Origin: Polytrichum commune
Lineage: Eukaryota; Streptophyta; Polytrichopsida; Polytrichales; Polytrichaceae
DNA length: 64,000 bases
Reading direction: 5' to 3'
NCBI GenBank assembly: GCA_950295325.1
Contig: OX485803.1
Coordinates: 14,012,001 to 14,076,000, forward strand
Shown here piece after piece: positions 34,904-44,277 of this stretch; position 1 is the stretch's first letter, and the number at the start of each line of letters is the position of its first letter. A program made the position numbers and the translations under genes. The notes beneath the pieces were generated by a model. The model was not told where the DNA came from. It made no database searches and was given only the letters and a program-made list of their open reading frames with translations.

Positions 34904-35045
34904 GCAGTAGAAATATTATTGCATATTCATGTAGAGGACTTCATTACCTATCCATGGATACCAAGAAATCATTTTTTGGACTTCATATGAATTTTTGAGA
35001 GCCAAAAAACCGAGACTATGTCCAAACTTCCAAAAAAAGTTAAAA
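34904..35045 (+). repeat. D repeat, copy 3
   Basis: Same segment as 23,420-23,560, placed just before the array at 35,058-35,812. Confidence 0.8.
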
Positions 35046-35057
35046 AGTGCAGATTCA

Positions 35058-35812
35058 AAGGAACTCGGGAGCGGACGTATGGGAACGCTAGAGCGGACGC
35101 AGGGGAACTCTAAAGCGGACGTAGGGGAACATGGGGCGGACTTATAGGAACGTTGGAGCGGACGTAAGGGAACATGGAGCGGACGTAAGGGAACATGGAG
35201 CGGACGGGGGGGGGGCGGGTTGGAGCGGACGGGGGGAACGCGGGAGCGGACTGAGGGGAGCGGACGTAGGGAACGAGGGGGCGGACGTAGGGAACGAGGG
35301 GGCGGACGTAGGGAACGAGGGAGCGGACTGAGGGGAGCAGACGTAGGGAACGAGGGGGGGGACGTAGGGAACGAGGGGGCGGACGTTTGGGAACGGGTGC
35401 GGACTGGGGGGAACGCGGGGGGCGGACGTAGGGGACGTTTGGGAACGGATGCGGACGTTTGGGAACGGGGGCGGACTGGGGGGAACGTGGGGGGCGGACG
35501 TAGGGGAACGGGTGCGGACTGGGGGGGAACGGGCGCGGACGGGAGGGAACGGGTGCGGACTGGGGGGAACGCGGGCGCGGACGTTTGGGAACGGATGCGG
35601 ACGTTTGGGAACGGGTGCGGACTTGGGGGGAACGGGTGCGGACTGGGAGGGGAACGGGCGCGGACTGGGAGGGAACGGGTGCGGACTGGAGGGGAACGCG
35701 GGGGGCGGACGTAGGGGAACGAGTGCGGACGGGGACGGGAACGGGTGCTGACTGGGAGGGGAACGGGCGCGGACGGGTGCGAACAGGGTGGGAACGGGGA
35801 GCGGATGGAGGG
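35058..35812 (+). repeat. GGACGG minisatellite upstream of coiled-coil gene
   Basis: About 750 bp of units such as GGGTGCGGACTGGGGGGAAC and GGGCGGACGTAGGGGAACG. It runs directly into a TATA box at 35,813-35,821. Confidence 0.85.
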
Positions 35813-35821
35813 GTATATAAG
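35813..35821 (+). promoter_or_regulatory. TATA box of coiled-coil gene
   Basis: GTATATAAG immediately after the GGACGG array, followed by about 450 bp of leader before the first ATG at 36,275. The leader may hold an intron; no splice pair is certain. Confidence 0.65.
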
Positions 35822-36274
35822 TGGAGGGGACCACTTACATACCCCACTCCACTTCTTGTGGGCGCCCGGACGACCCTCCTCTACTACAGAGTGCGGGGTT
35901 TAGCGGGGTGCTCGGAGGAGTTAAGGATCATTTTATACTTTTTTTACTGACCTGTTTGTGGGTGTGATCCACGTGGACCCGTTCCCTTGTGACGTGGCAT
36001 ATTGCCTTTTTGGCATATTCCTTGTGACGCGCCCAGTCAACTGGCCTCTGCGTGAGCGCTGGTAGCGGGGTGCTCGAAGGGTATGCTGAATTTTTGTAGT
36101 TTAATTTTTAACGACATTTTTGAACTAATTCCACAGCAACACTATTTTGAAGTGTATGCTTGGATGTTTTGTAGCACTATTATGAAGTGCAATTAGTAAT
36201 TTAAAAATTAGAGTTCTAGATTAGAATTAGAAACTACAATTTGGGTGGATCCGGCAAGTGAAGGATTTCCAGAC

Positions 36275-37939
36275 ATGGCAAGTGGAGGATCTAGAGACAT
36301 GGCAAGTGCAAGTGGAGGATCTGGAGACATGGCAAGTGGGGGATCAGGTTGTCACAGATCACATGTACGCAAGGCCGCTGGGTTGGAGTGGGATGTTTAT
36401 GATGACAACACTCAAAAAGCCAGGGCAGATTGGGAGAATGTACCACAACCGTGGTCAGTGAAGACTGCAATGCAGTACGTGGGTTTCCCTCACTTTGATC
36501 GGTTGTGGCCAAGACCTTGTCACGAGCGACACTGCAAGGCCATCAGTGCGAGTTATATGCAGCTTGATGACGTGGAGGCAAAATGGAGATTCCTAACGAT
36601 ACTTAGAAGTATCTCCAATTTGGATAGATGGCCCAAGAGTGCAATTCCAAAGTCGGTGGCGTGTATGATGTATGCGGAGCACGTGTTGCGAGTTAGGGTG
36701 GATTGGTCAAGTTTGGCTACCCTGCATGGTCAAAAATTTGGGGGTATCGGAATTGCATTCACTAAATGTACAGTTCCAGATATTCCATACACTCCCGTTC
36801 CGGAGTGGTTCAGGAGGAATCCTCGACTAGTGGACGAGCCTGGGGCCCCAATTCCAGAGGGTCGGGAACCAAAAAAACCACGTAATCGTAAACGACCAGC
36901 CAATGACGTGCAGATGGCCATCGAGGAGGCGTTTGAGCATATGGATGAGGGCATGGAGGCAAATGTCGAGGTCAACAACCTGATCAACGACGTGGTCCTA
37001 GACGAGGTAAACCTTGGTGAACATGGAGTGGACCCGACGGAGAGCAGAATGGAGGAATTGCGTAAGCAACATGCGTTGGAAATTCGTGAGTATAAAACGA
37101 TGATTTTCGAGTTGGAAAATCGAGTTGCAACACTTACGATGGGGGAGGCTAGCAGTTCAAGTAGTACACCAATTAACCTTCAGTCTTTGGAAGCAGAGAG
37201 GGACGCAGCTTTACAGGAGGCCAAGATTGCAAAATCACAAGCTCTGGAGGTATGTATGAGGAATGAAGTAATGCGAGGAAAGATAGAGGCTTTGCAAAAA
37301 GAGGTGGTGGACATGCAACAACAACTTCAAGTGGTCAATGAAGTGGTTGTTGATCACGAAGCCAAGATTGGCGGACTGGAGGAGCAGAATGCAAGGTTGA
37401 AGAAATTTCTGTTGGATGCGATTGTGGAGCGCAAAAATATGAGGACAAGCACATTGCTTGCTATGGCCAAGGCTCATCAATTTGAAGCTGAATTTGAGAG
37501 CATCCAGAAAGAATGGAACCGCAATCAGAAAATGCGGAATATGATGCTCACGTCATGGCCAGAAGATGAGCAGATGTACCCTAGTAGGTGGGATAGGGAT
37601 AATGAGTGGACATTGCCAAGCGGGAGCATCGATTGGCGTCAAGTGACCGACCCAGATCACCATTGGGATGTGACCCAAGTGCATGAATATCCATTCCGCA
37701 TGAGGGGTGAATTGTTATGGCCAAAATCCACATACAATGGTCTTCGACGGAACCGCATGTGCGATTTGCCAATGTCCATTTGGCCCAGAGGAATGCTATC
37801 AAGTTGGATCATGTCGGGCCCAATTCCATCCACAATGTCTAATAGGGAATATGATCAAGAAACGCCAATGTCCTCATTGCAGATCACCCTTCCACCCTCG
37901 TTTGTACCTCCAATTTGGCCTTCGGGATTACATGCCTAA
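36275..37939 (+). CDS. Coiled-coil cargo protein, N-terminal open frame
   Basis: The open frame starts before the first ATG (36,275), so an upstream exon is possible. The protein has short MASGGSGD repeats at the start, then a Trp-rich region (residues about 30-210), a basic KKPRNRKR block, and a long heptad-rich coiled coil (about 265-420), including QQQLQVVNE and LEEQNARLKKFL. From about 37,707 to 37,939 the same DNA is also open in a +1 frame that encodes a RING-like finger, so the last ~75 residues of this frame are probably out of frame with the original protein. The second copy (48,332-49,372) shows the same arrangement. Confidence 0.6.
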   Translation: MASGGSRDMASASGGSGDMASGGSGCHRSHVRKAAGLEWDVYDDNTQKARADWENVPQPWSVKTAMQYVGFPHFDRLWPRPCHERHCKAISASYMQLDDVEAKWRFLTILRSISNLDRWPKSAIPKSVACMMYAEHVLRVRVDWSSLATLHGQKFGGIGIAFTKCTVPDIPYTPVPEWFRRNPRLVDEPGAPIPEGREPKKPRNRKRPANDVQMAIEEAFEHMDEGMEANVEVNNLINDVVLDEVNLGEHGVDPTESRMEELRKQHALEIREYKTMIFELENRVATLTMGEASSSSSTPINLQSLEAERDAALQEAKIAKSQALEVCMRNEVMRGKIEALQKEVVDMQQQLQVVNEVVVDHEAKIGGLEEQNARLKKFLLDAIVERKNMRTSTLLAMAKAHQFEAEFESIQKEWNRNQKMRNMMLTSWPEDEQMYPSRWDRDNEWTLPSGSIDWRQVTDPDHHWDVTQVHEYPFRMRGELLWPKSTYNGLRRNRMCDLPMSIWPRGMLSSWIMSGPIPSTMSNREYDQETPMSSLQITLPPSFVPPIWPSGLHA

Positions 37940-38570
37940 CGACTGGGTATTAAAGCCATGGGACTTTCCCTTCGATCTTCAAGAGTTTGATGGAGAGAAT
38001 GTTGAGTGGAGTTGGTTATACAATTGTGCCAAGGTTGAGCTACGGCACGAGAACAGAGATGGCGACTGGACACGGAATGCACGTCAAATTTTGTATGTTG
38101 CAGACGAGTTGTATCCCAACAAGCCTCCCGATCATGGCTTGAAAAGATTTTTGTACCAAACTCTTGAATGACATTGGGATTCAACCAGCAGACAATTAAA
38201 GAGAGGCATTCATCCTCCTTGGTACAATGCAGCAGGTCTCGAATCAGTATCGGAGCATGATTTGGAAGAAGATGCAGATGACATGCTTACGGAACGGGAT
38301 CCGAGATATGAATTGCAGTTAGAGAAGGGGTACCACAAGAACAGGCTGCAGTTGGCTGCAATTGATGCACTCTTGCATAGAGTTGCGGATGATGCGGTAT
38401 TGAGATGGCTAAATGGTGGGTCTAGACCACGTAATGCCGTTCCATTGTCTCCTGGTAGTCGTCCATACCTCACCCGTGGAACAACGCGAAGCATGGAAGC
38501 GGGGGAATCATCACGAGCACGACGAGGATCTACTTCAGCTAGAATAGACCTCGATTCAGATTCGGATTAG
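37707..38570 (+). pseudogene. RING-like C-terminal part of coiled-coil cargo gene
   Basis: In the +1 frame relative to the coiled-coil frame, CAICQCPFGPEECY, then SCRAQFHPQC, then CPHC give a RING-like spacing in which the usual first His of C-x-H-x-F-H is Ala. It continues with FPFDLQEFDG and YPNKPPDHGL to a TGA at 38,169-38,171; copy 1 has TGG (Trp) at that codon, so this is a nonsense mutation. After it the frame stays open to 38,570, ending in an Asp/Ser tail (DLDSDSD). RING fingers usually act in ubiquitin ligases. Function here is inferred only from the cysteine pattern. Confidence 0.55.
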
Positions 38571-39269
38571 GCATTTTTGTACCATGTTTAGGAAGTTGTA
38601 TAGGAACGGATGAAGACTTTGGACACAATGAACATATTTCATGTTCAAAGTATATGTAATATAAAGAGGATTTACCGACAAGTTGTCATTTCTAAGATCG
38701 TGTAAAAGATAACATATGGATGCCACATGTTTTAATGTTATTTGAAACATTTAAAAACTTACTTGAATATTAGTAATTCATATGATAGTCTAACCAAAAG
38801 TACTATTGACTACATAGTCAATATTGAATACCACATAAAGATATAATTATATAAAACGGATAGAAAGGTCCTCAAAAAGAGGATGTCACCAACGAAGCAT
38901 GTACAATCGAGCAATAGGGGATTGCAATATTTATAAAAGCATATTCTTTAAGAAGCTCAATAAATAAACATAAAATTCCATTCACAGTAAGAATTATACA
39001 AAATAGTAATTAATAAAGGCATAACATGTTATTGGAGATTAATTGCAATGCCAAATTGACAACCATATTGTATTTTCAAAATTTTAAAAACCATGCAATA
39101 AATAATTTTATTACTATAATAAAATGTTACAACTTCGAAGGTAACGTTCGCTTTGTGGTCTAAATGTCTTACCGAAGGCCCTAAGGTTGTAACTTGTATC
39201 AATTTTGACGTAAGTAATAAATTATGGAAGTACGTGGGAGCACCAAAATACCGCATTTGTGCAAAACCA
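38571..39269. other. Intergenic region between convergent cargo genes
   Basis: AT-rich, no gene. Holds the shared 3' flank of the coiled-coil gene (plus) and transposase (minus). The same sequence lies at 50,985-51,679. Confidence 0.65.
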
Positions 39270-42200
39270 TTACGTTCGAATCCGTACTATGGGATCATTT
39301 GCTTCGACACATCTTGGGTCCTCTTCAGAATCGTCTGTGCTGCAATCATCATCCGTTTGGGGAGTCGCGCTCCGAAGATGCAACTTTCGGTCACGTTGTG
39401 AGAAAATTATCTTCTTAGTCGGCCGGGAGCCCTCTGCATCATGTATGCCATTTTCATCTAGATGTGGTCTACCCTCATCTTCATTGTAGTCTTCAACAAT
39501 AAACGGAAGCGATCTTCCCTGATACCTCTTCCTAGTACGTTTGACACCTCTCGTAGTTCTCTGACGCCCTCCACCCGTACCACGACTTGAGTGCACTTCA
39601 TCTCTACCTCCATCTATAAAAGCATCCCCCGTTGTACTTCCGCCTCCAACTCCAAGGCCACATGTTCCATTGGATTGACTGTGTGGAAGTGAAACTGATG
39701 CGGATGGAATTGCAATTGGTATGTTCTCAACAACATGTCGACGAACAGAATGACGACGTGGCGCCTCTGTAGTAACATTTCTTGAAACATTGTGTATAGC
39801 AACCAAAGTAGCACCCACCGCAGTTGCACGTGAAACACCCAATCTAGAAGTATTGGCAATACTTCGAGTGAGAGGACGACGTTGACCTTGTGCATGCACT
39901 TGCACCGTAGAGGTTGATGCAGTTCTTTGAAGAGCACGGAATCGAGTTGTAGGTATTTCAGGAACATTGGGTGTTTGATCTTCTATACGATGGTTGGATA
40001 TGAGGGAGGCGTCCATGGATTCAGAATGTACTCGGCCTGGAAATGGATCCTGTTGAACGTGCGTTGGCTCATTTGCGGGTAGTACATTGTCACCTTCACC
40101 AAAAGAAAGAGAATCGCTCCGAGGTTGCAAGGAATCTACTTCAATTCCTACATTCTCACTTACCCCCATAGCAACATTATGGGCAGGGCGAAACCCTTGT
40201 CCAATGTGGAGAGTTTCAAAAGGCGGTCCTCCAATAGACCCCTCATGATCGTCATGCATTCCATCGTTATGTTGGGGGACATCCGCTTCATCAAAATCAA
40301 ACACCCCAAGGTTTCCATAACTACCATTGCCATCCTCATCTTCTGAATCATGATTCTCGGAATCGAGGTCATCCAAATCAAAGTCGATGTCATCAACATT
40401 GTTGTCAACATCATTTCCGGCACTATCATTTGGATCCACGTCATCTTCGTTGTCATCTTCTTCGTCAAGGTCATCGTCAGAATGGACCTCATTCAATTCG
40501 TACCATTGCGCAGGTCTTGGGCCCCTCCGATGTCGAATGAGCCTACTATTGGTATATATGTAGACGAGGTCCTCGGCACGACTATGCTTCAAGCGATTGC
40601 GACTCTTGTTGTGAACATATGAGTACATGCTCCAATTGCGTTCACATGCGGATGCGGAATATACTTGTGCAAGGATACGTCTTGCTATTGTTTGGAGGGC
40701 TTTAGCTCCACCTCCCATTGCATCCCACCATTCATGGAGAGGTGCGGCATGCACGCTCGGGTCAGTAGAATCAGCAAAAGGCCCTCGATTTTCAAGGAAA
40801 TCTTGGTACTGGTGGAGGATTTGGACATAAGTGTCCTCATCTTGAGCAAGCCTGCGAAGAACTCGATTTAGGATTGTCCTCGAATTTTCATCCTCATGGA
40901 GTGGGGCCCAACCACGTAGAAGCGGATTTAACATCGCTCCAGCCCAATGTAGATCATTCAACATCAACCTCCATCTATTTTGAAACGTTAGCATAGCATT
41001 TGCAGCAAGCTCAGGGCTTAAGCGAAATGGAGGTTTACTGAATCCACGAATATGGGTTTGTAAATCATGCATGACCCTCCAAGCCATTCCCATTGCAGGC
41101 GCCTTGCCATCAAATACACGAAGAGCTTTAACAACCGGGATCACCATATACAAGAAATTTTCGCACGTGTTCCAGAATCCATCAGAACGTATAAAGCTTC
41201 GTACAGCAGAGCCCTTCATGTAAGAGGTGCGAGATCTCCTCCTCATATCACGCATTAGAGTAGGCCAATCCTCATCAACCACCATTCTTTCCAAAGCATT
41301 GCGTACTTGAAGAAGACGATCTATCATGATGAAGTTCGTTGCAAAACGGGTCTCTACAGGTAGGCGGAGTGAGAGATTTGGTGACAACCTCCGGAATATA
41401 GCTTGAGAAGCATGATGGTTTTTGATAAAAACACAAATATGGCGCGCCTTTTTTACCAACTTTTTCACCCATTCCTCCTTCCCCCAATCTTCTAAAAGGA
41501 GATCTAGGCAATGCGCAGCACATCCTTGAAAATATAGATCGGGATTTGCTTGAATCAAGTCGCGAGCAGCGGAGGCCATAACTGGGGCATTGTCGGTGCA
41601 AATCTGGACCACATTATGTCGACCAACCTTTTCCACAAATGGTTGAATTTGAGCAGCAACGTATACATGATCCTTGTGATTTCCTGTGGTATCAATGGTA
41701 CCCAAGAAAACATCTCCCTTTGTGCCGCATTGGAGAACGTTTAGGAGAGGTCGGTTTTGCACGTTGTCCCATCCATCACAACATATTGTAACACCGTATT
41801 TTTCAACGGAATTCCCCATCTTCTCCTTCACTTGCCTATCTAGGTCAACCTTTTTATCAGTTAACAACTTCGTACGGATGGCATTGTACGATGGTGGTGT
41901 GTAGGCTGGCATTCGATGACGGGCAGTTTCACGCACAGCATGAACAAATGCAGGATGTCTCACAATGTTGAAAGGAATGTTAGCTTCATAAAAAGCCGTT
42001 GCCCATGCTCTATCAAGGAGTTGTTTTGTTGACACATTGAACCCCTCCGTTATGTTGAGTTGACGTAGTTCACGAGGAGGTGTGCCATATATCACAACAT
42101 CAGAATGTTGAGTGGATTGGGACATAAGCAAAGGCTCTGTTTCACTAATTACGGAGTCCGCTATAATAGGCTCCAGAGGTACAATATCTGGCACCGGAGA

Positions 42201-42467
42201 GTCCTCATTTACAATGCCTACATGTAAGGGCACAATGCCTCCGCAATGTTCAAACAAGACCCTAATATGCGGGGGTACCATCCTACATGTGGAAACATCA
42301 CAAGCACCCCCTACAGGAGGTCTATAACCAAGGTGGGCCAACATTCTATTTCCTCGGTAAGATATGACGAACGGGCAAAACCTACATTTAACCTGCCTTT
42401 GTGATTTACCGGGAACCATCCCCTTATCCTCGTACCAATGATCCCATGCATCATTTCGGCGTTGCAT
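39270..42467 (-). CDS. hAT-superfamily transposase (1,065 aa)
   Basis: The frame runs from a splice acceptor at 42,481/42,482 (TTTGCAG); the first methionine is MQRRNDAWDHW at 42,467. An N-terminal BED-type zinc finger (CRFCPF with a later His) is followed by a DUF659-like region. The RNase H-like core has Asp in CCDGWDNV (about 230), Asp in CTDNAPVM (about 293), the CAAHCLDLL C-x2-H box, and Glu in ACERNWS (about 609), within the hAT dimerisation region YVHNKSRNRL. This is the expected D-D-E set. A C-terminal extension of about 400 residues, acidic then Ser/Arg-rich, is unusual for the family. No stop or frameshift was seen. The TATA box and GGACGG array lie upstream at 42,699 and 42,716-43,182. 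It would cut at CAGGGTTG ends and make 8-bp duplications. Confidence 0.88.
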   Translation of the reverse strand: MQRRNDAWDHWYEDKGMVPGKSQRQVKCRFCPFVISYRGNRMLAHLGYRPPVGGACDVSTCRMVPPHIRVLFEHCGGIVPLHVGIVNEDSPVPDIVPLEPIIADSVISETEPLLMSQSTQHSDVVIYGTPPRELRQLNITEGFNVSTKQLLDRAWATAFYEANIPFNIVRHPAFVHAVRETARHRMPAYTPPSYNAIRTKLLTDKKVDLDRQVKEKMGNSVEKYGVTICCDGWDNVQNRPLLNVLQCGTKGDVFLGTIDTTGNHKDHVYVAAQIQPFVEKVGRHNVVQICTDNAPVMASAARDLIQANPDLYFQGCAAHCLDLLLEDWGKEEWVKKLVKKARHICVFIKNHHASQAIFRRLSPNLSLRLPVETRFATNFIMIDRLLQVRNALERMVVDEDWPTLMRDMRRRSRTSYMKGSAVRSFIRSDGFWNTCENFLYMVIPVVKALRVFDGKAPAMGMAWRVMHDLQTHIRGFSKPPFRLSPELAANAMLTFQNRWRLMLNDLHWAGAMLNPLLRGWAPLHEDENSRTILNRVLRRLAQDEDTYVQILHQYQDFLENRGPFADSTDPSVHAAPLHEWWDAMGGGAKALQTIARRILAQVYSASACERNWSMYSYVHNKSRNRLKHSRAEDLVYIYTNSRLIRHRRGPRPAQWYELNEVHSDDDLDEEDDNEDDVDPNDSAGNDVDNNVDDIDFDLDDLDSENHDSEDEDGNGSYGNLGVFDFDEADVPQHNDGMHDDHEGSIGGPPFETLHIGQGFRPAHNVAMGVSENVGIEVDSLQPRSDSLSFGEGDNVLPANEPTHVQQDPFPGRVHSESMDASLISNHRIEDQTPNVPEIPTTRFRALQRTASTSTVQVHAQGQRRPLTRSIANTSRLGVSRATAVGATLVAIHNVSRNVTTEAPRRHSVRRHVVENIPIAIPSASVSLPHSQSNGTCGLGVGGGSTTGDAFIDGGRDEVHSSRGTGGGRQRTTRGVKRTRKRYQGRSLPFIVEDYNEDEGRPHLDENGIHDAEGSRPTKKIIFSQRDRKLHLRSATPQTDDDCSTDDSEEDPRCVEANDPIVRIRT

Positions 42468-42698
42468 GACTTCAACAAAACCTGCAAATAAAAACAAGTT
42501 AGAGCAAGTAACTTTGATCGCATACTAGGTCCTGTTCAAGAGTGCCACAAGGGCAACCCTAATTCACAGTCACTAGATTGGACAAAGTATCCTCTGCATT
42601 CGGGTCTCACGCATTCAATCCTCACTCCTCAAAGGAGATTCAAAAGACTTGAGACACACTATGTCAGTGGAGGCAAAAATGGCACCTTGAACCCTCAA

Positions 42699-42706
42699 TT
42701 TATAGT
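42699..42706 (-). promoter_or_regulatory. TATA box of hAT transposase gene
   Basis: CTATAAAT on the minus strand, next to the G-rich array and about 220 bp before the transposase exon. The intervening leader ends in a splice acceptor, so a 5' exon with an intron is likely. Confidence 0.6.
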
Positions 42707-42715
42707 ATTCGAATC

Positions 42716-43182
42716 GGACTGGGGAGCGGACGGAAGGGGGGGGGACCTGACGAGGAGCGGACGGAGGGGGGGGGGGGGACCGGACGAGGGAGCGGACGGA
42801 CGGGGGGGAGCGGACGGGGGAGCGGAAGGGGGAGCGGACGGACGGGGGGGCGGACGGGGAAGCGGACGGAGGGGGGGGGGGAGCGGACAAGGGAGCGGAC
42901 GGGGGAGCGGACGGACGGGGGGGCGGACGGAGGGGGGGGGAGCGGACGGGGAAGCGGACAGAGAGGGGGAGCGGACGGGGGGGCGGACGGGAGAGCGGAC
43001 GGAGGGGGGGGGGAGCGGACGGACGGGGGGGGGGGGCGGACGGGAGAGGGGGGAGCGGACGGGGTTGGGAACGGGAGCGGACGGGGGGGAACGGTGGCGA
43101 ACGGGGATTGTGAACGGGAGCGGACGGGGGGGAACGGGGGCGAACGGGGGTTGGGAACGGAGGCGGACGGGGGGGCGGACGG
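42716..43182 (+). repeat. GGACGG minisatellite upstream of transposase
   Basis: Units such as GGGAGCGGACGGACGGGGGG. It separates the transposase promoter from the right terminus of hAT copy 2. Confidence 0.85.
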
Positions 43183-43319
43183 GCTCTAGTAAATTTTTCC
43201 CCACTTTACCTTTACTTTGCTGCCATGTCATCACACGTGGACATTGTAAATCCTACGTGTCAGAAATGGGTTAATGTAATTACACAAAAAAATCGGTAAA
43301 ATTCAAGTCCGTCAGGATA

Positions 43320-43416
43320 AAGACAGCATCCGGCATAATGTCGTGACGGATACGTGTCGTGACGGCACGACATTATGTCGGGATTACCCTCCGTCACGAC
43401 ACAATAGACAACCCTG
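43320..43416 (-). repeat. hAT copy 2 right terminal region with hairpin
   Basis: Read inward it starts CAGGGTTGTCTATTGTG. Arms CATAATGTCGTG (43,334-43,345) and CACGACATTATG (43,366-43,377) form a stem-loop, and several GTCGTGACGG words are present, as at the left end. Confidence 0.85.
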
Positions 43417-43424
43417 AATGTCAT
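43417..43424 (+). repeat. 8-bp target-site duplication, right
   Basis: AATGTCAT directly after the right end of hAT copy 2, identical to 27,774-27,781. Confidence 0.95.
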
Positions 43425-44272
43425 GGTAGGCCACGTCCGACCCTTTTTCCAAGTCCCTAAGCATATGTTTCCATTCAATCCTCCCATAATCTGATTTGTA
43501 ATACATGTCATAAAAGCTAATGCAATTATTGTTTTGAAGTCTACCATCAAATGATATGTAAGATCGTTTGTTCACTTGTGGTTGGTTCTTTTTATGTACC
43601 AGTTTAAGCCAATACTAAAATAAAATAAACCTTATTCTATAAAATCTAGTGACACTACCATACAAGTTAGTAGAGATGTTGTATATATTTTTTAAATTAT
43701 TCTATATATTTACATAACTACAACTTATAATTTTGTGAAGAATAATACATAATACAACAAAGTTCAAATCAATACATCTTTTGTGCACTCACATATACTC
43801 ATACGGATTTAGTATAGTGCACCCCTCCCCCAAATGATCATTAATGTGGGCCACATTAAATTTAAGCCCACACCAATTCCCTAGTTTAATATCAATGTGG
43901 ACCAGATTAATTTGCTTTTCTAGAATGTTCTAATTTGTGTAAGGTGTTGGTAAGATATCTTTATGAAGCCTATGGGAACTCGGGGGATGCACTCTACATT
44001 ATGTTTGAGAATCACGTGCGTTCATGACCCCTTCTAAAAACCCCAATGTATACCATAAGTTATATGTCTAAGTAGAGATTGTGCCAACTTAAAGTAGTCC
44101 TCGCGATTTGCGAACGTTTAACTTTCGCTGTAGGCATCGTAAAAAAAAAGCGGGTGGGTTTGTTGGAAAGCTGGGAACCTAAACCCTCAAAGGCTCAAAC
44201 CATGTATGGAAACACTTCTACATGAGTGTGAGAACAAAACAATGGCACATATGTGGTAGCAATTTGGAATGA
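43425..44272. other. X segment, right half (part of hAT copy 1)
   Basis: No gene. Continues the sequence broken at 27,781 and matches 32,627-33,468 closely. Confidence 0.75.
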
Positions 44273-44277
44273 CGTAG

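Larger units (their letters stand above)
27782..43416 (+). mobile_element. Giant hAT transposon, copy 2, complete (15,635 bp) with cargo genes
   Basis: Both ends start CAGGGTTGTCTAT when read inward, and the element is flanked by a perfect 8-bp duplication, the hallmark of hAT transposition. It carries an intact-looking hAT transposase (39,270-42,467) plus three non-transposase genes: protein kinase (29,216-31,123), unknown 186-aa protein (34,044-34,604) and coiled-coil/RING-like protein (36,275-38,570, damaged). Several G-rich arrays and a copy of the segment into which it inserted (31,840-33,470) are also inside. It is nested in an older copy of the same family. Autonomous mobility is an inference from intact ends and transposase. 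Confidence 0.9.

Noticed and set aside
40125-41904. Plus-strand open frames of 60-90 codons opposite the hAT transposase
   Set aside because: They repeat in both transposase copies simply because the antisense sequence is shared; no independent coding signal.
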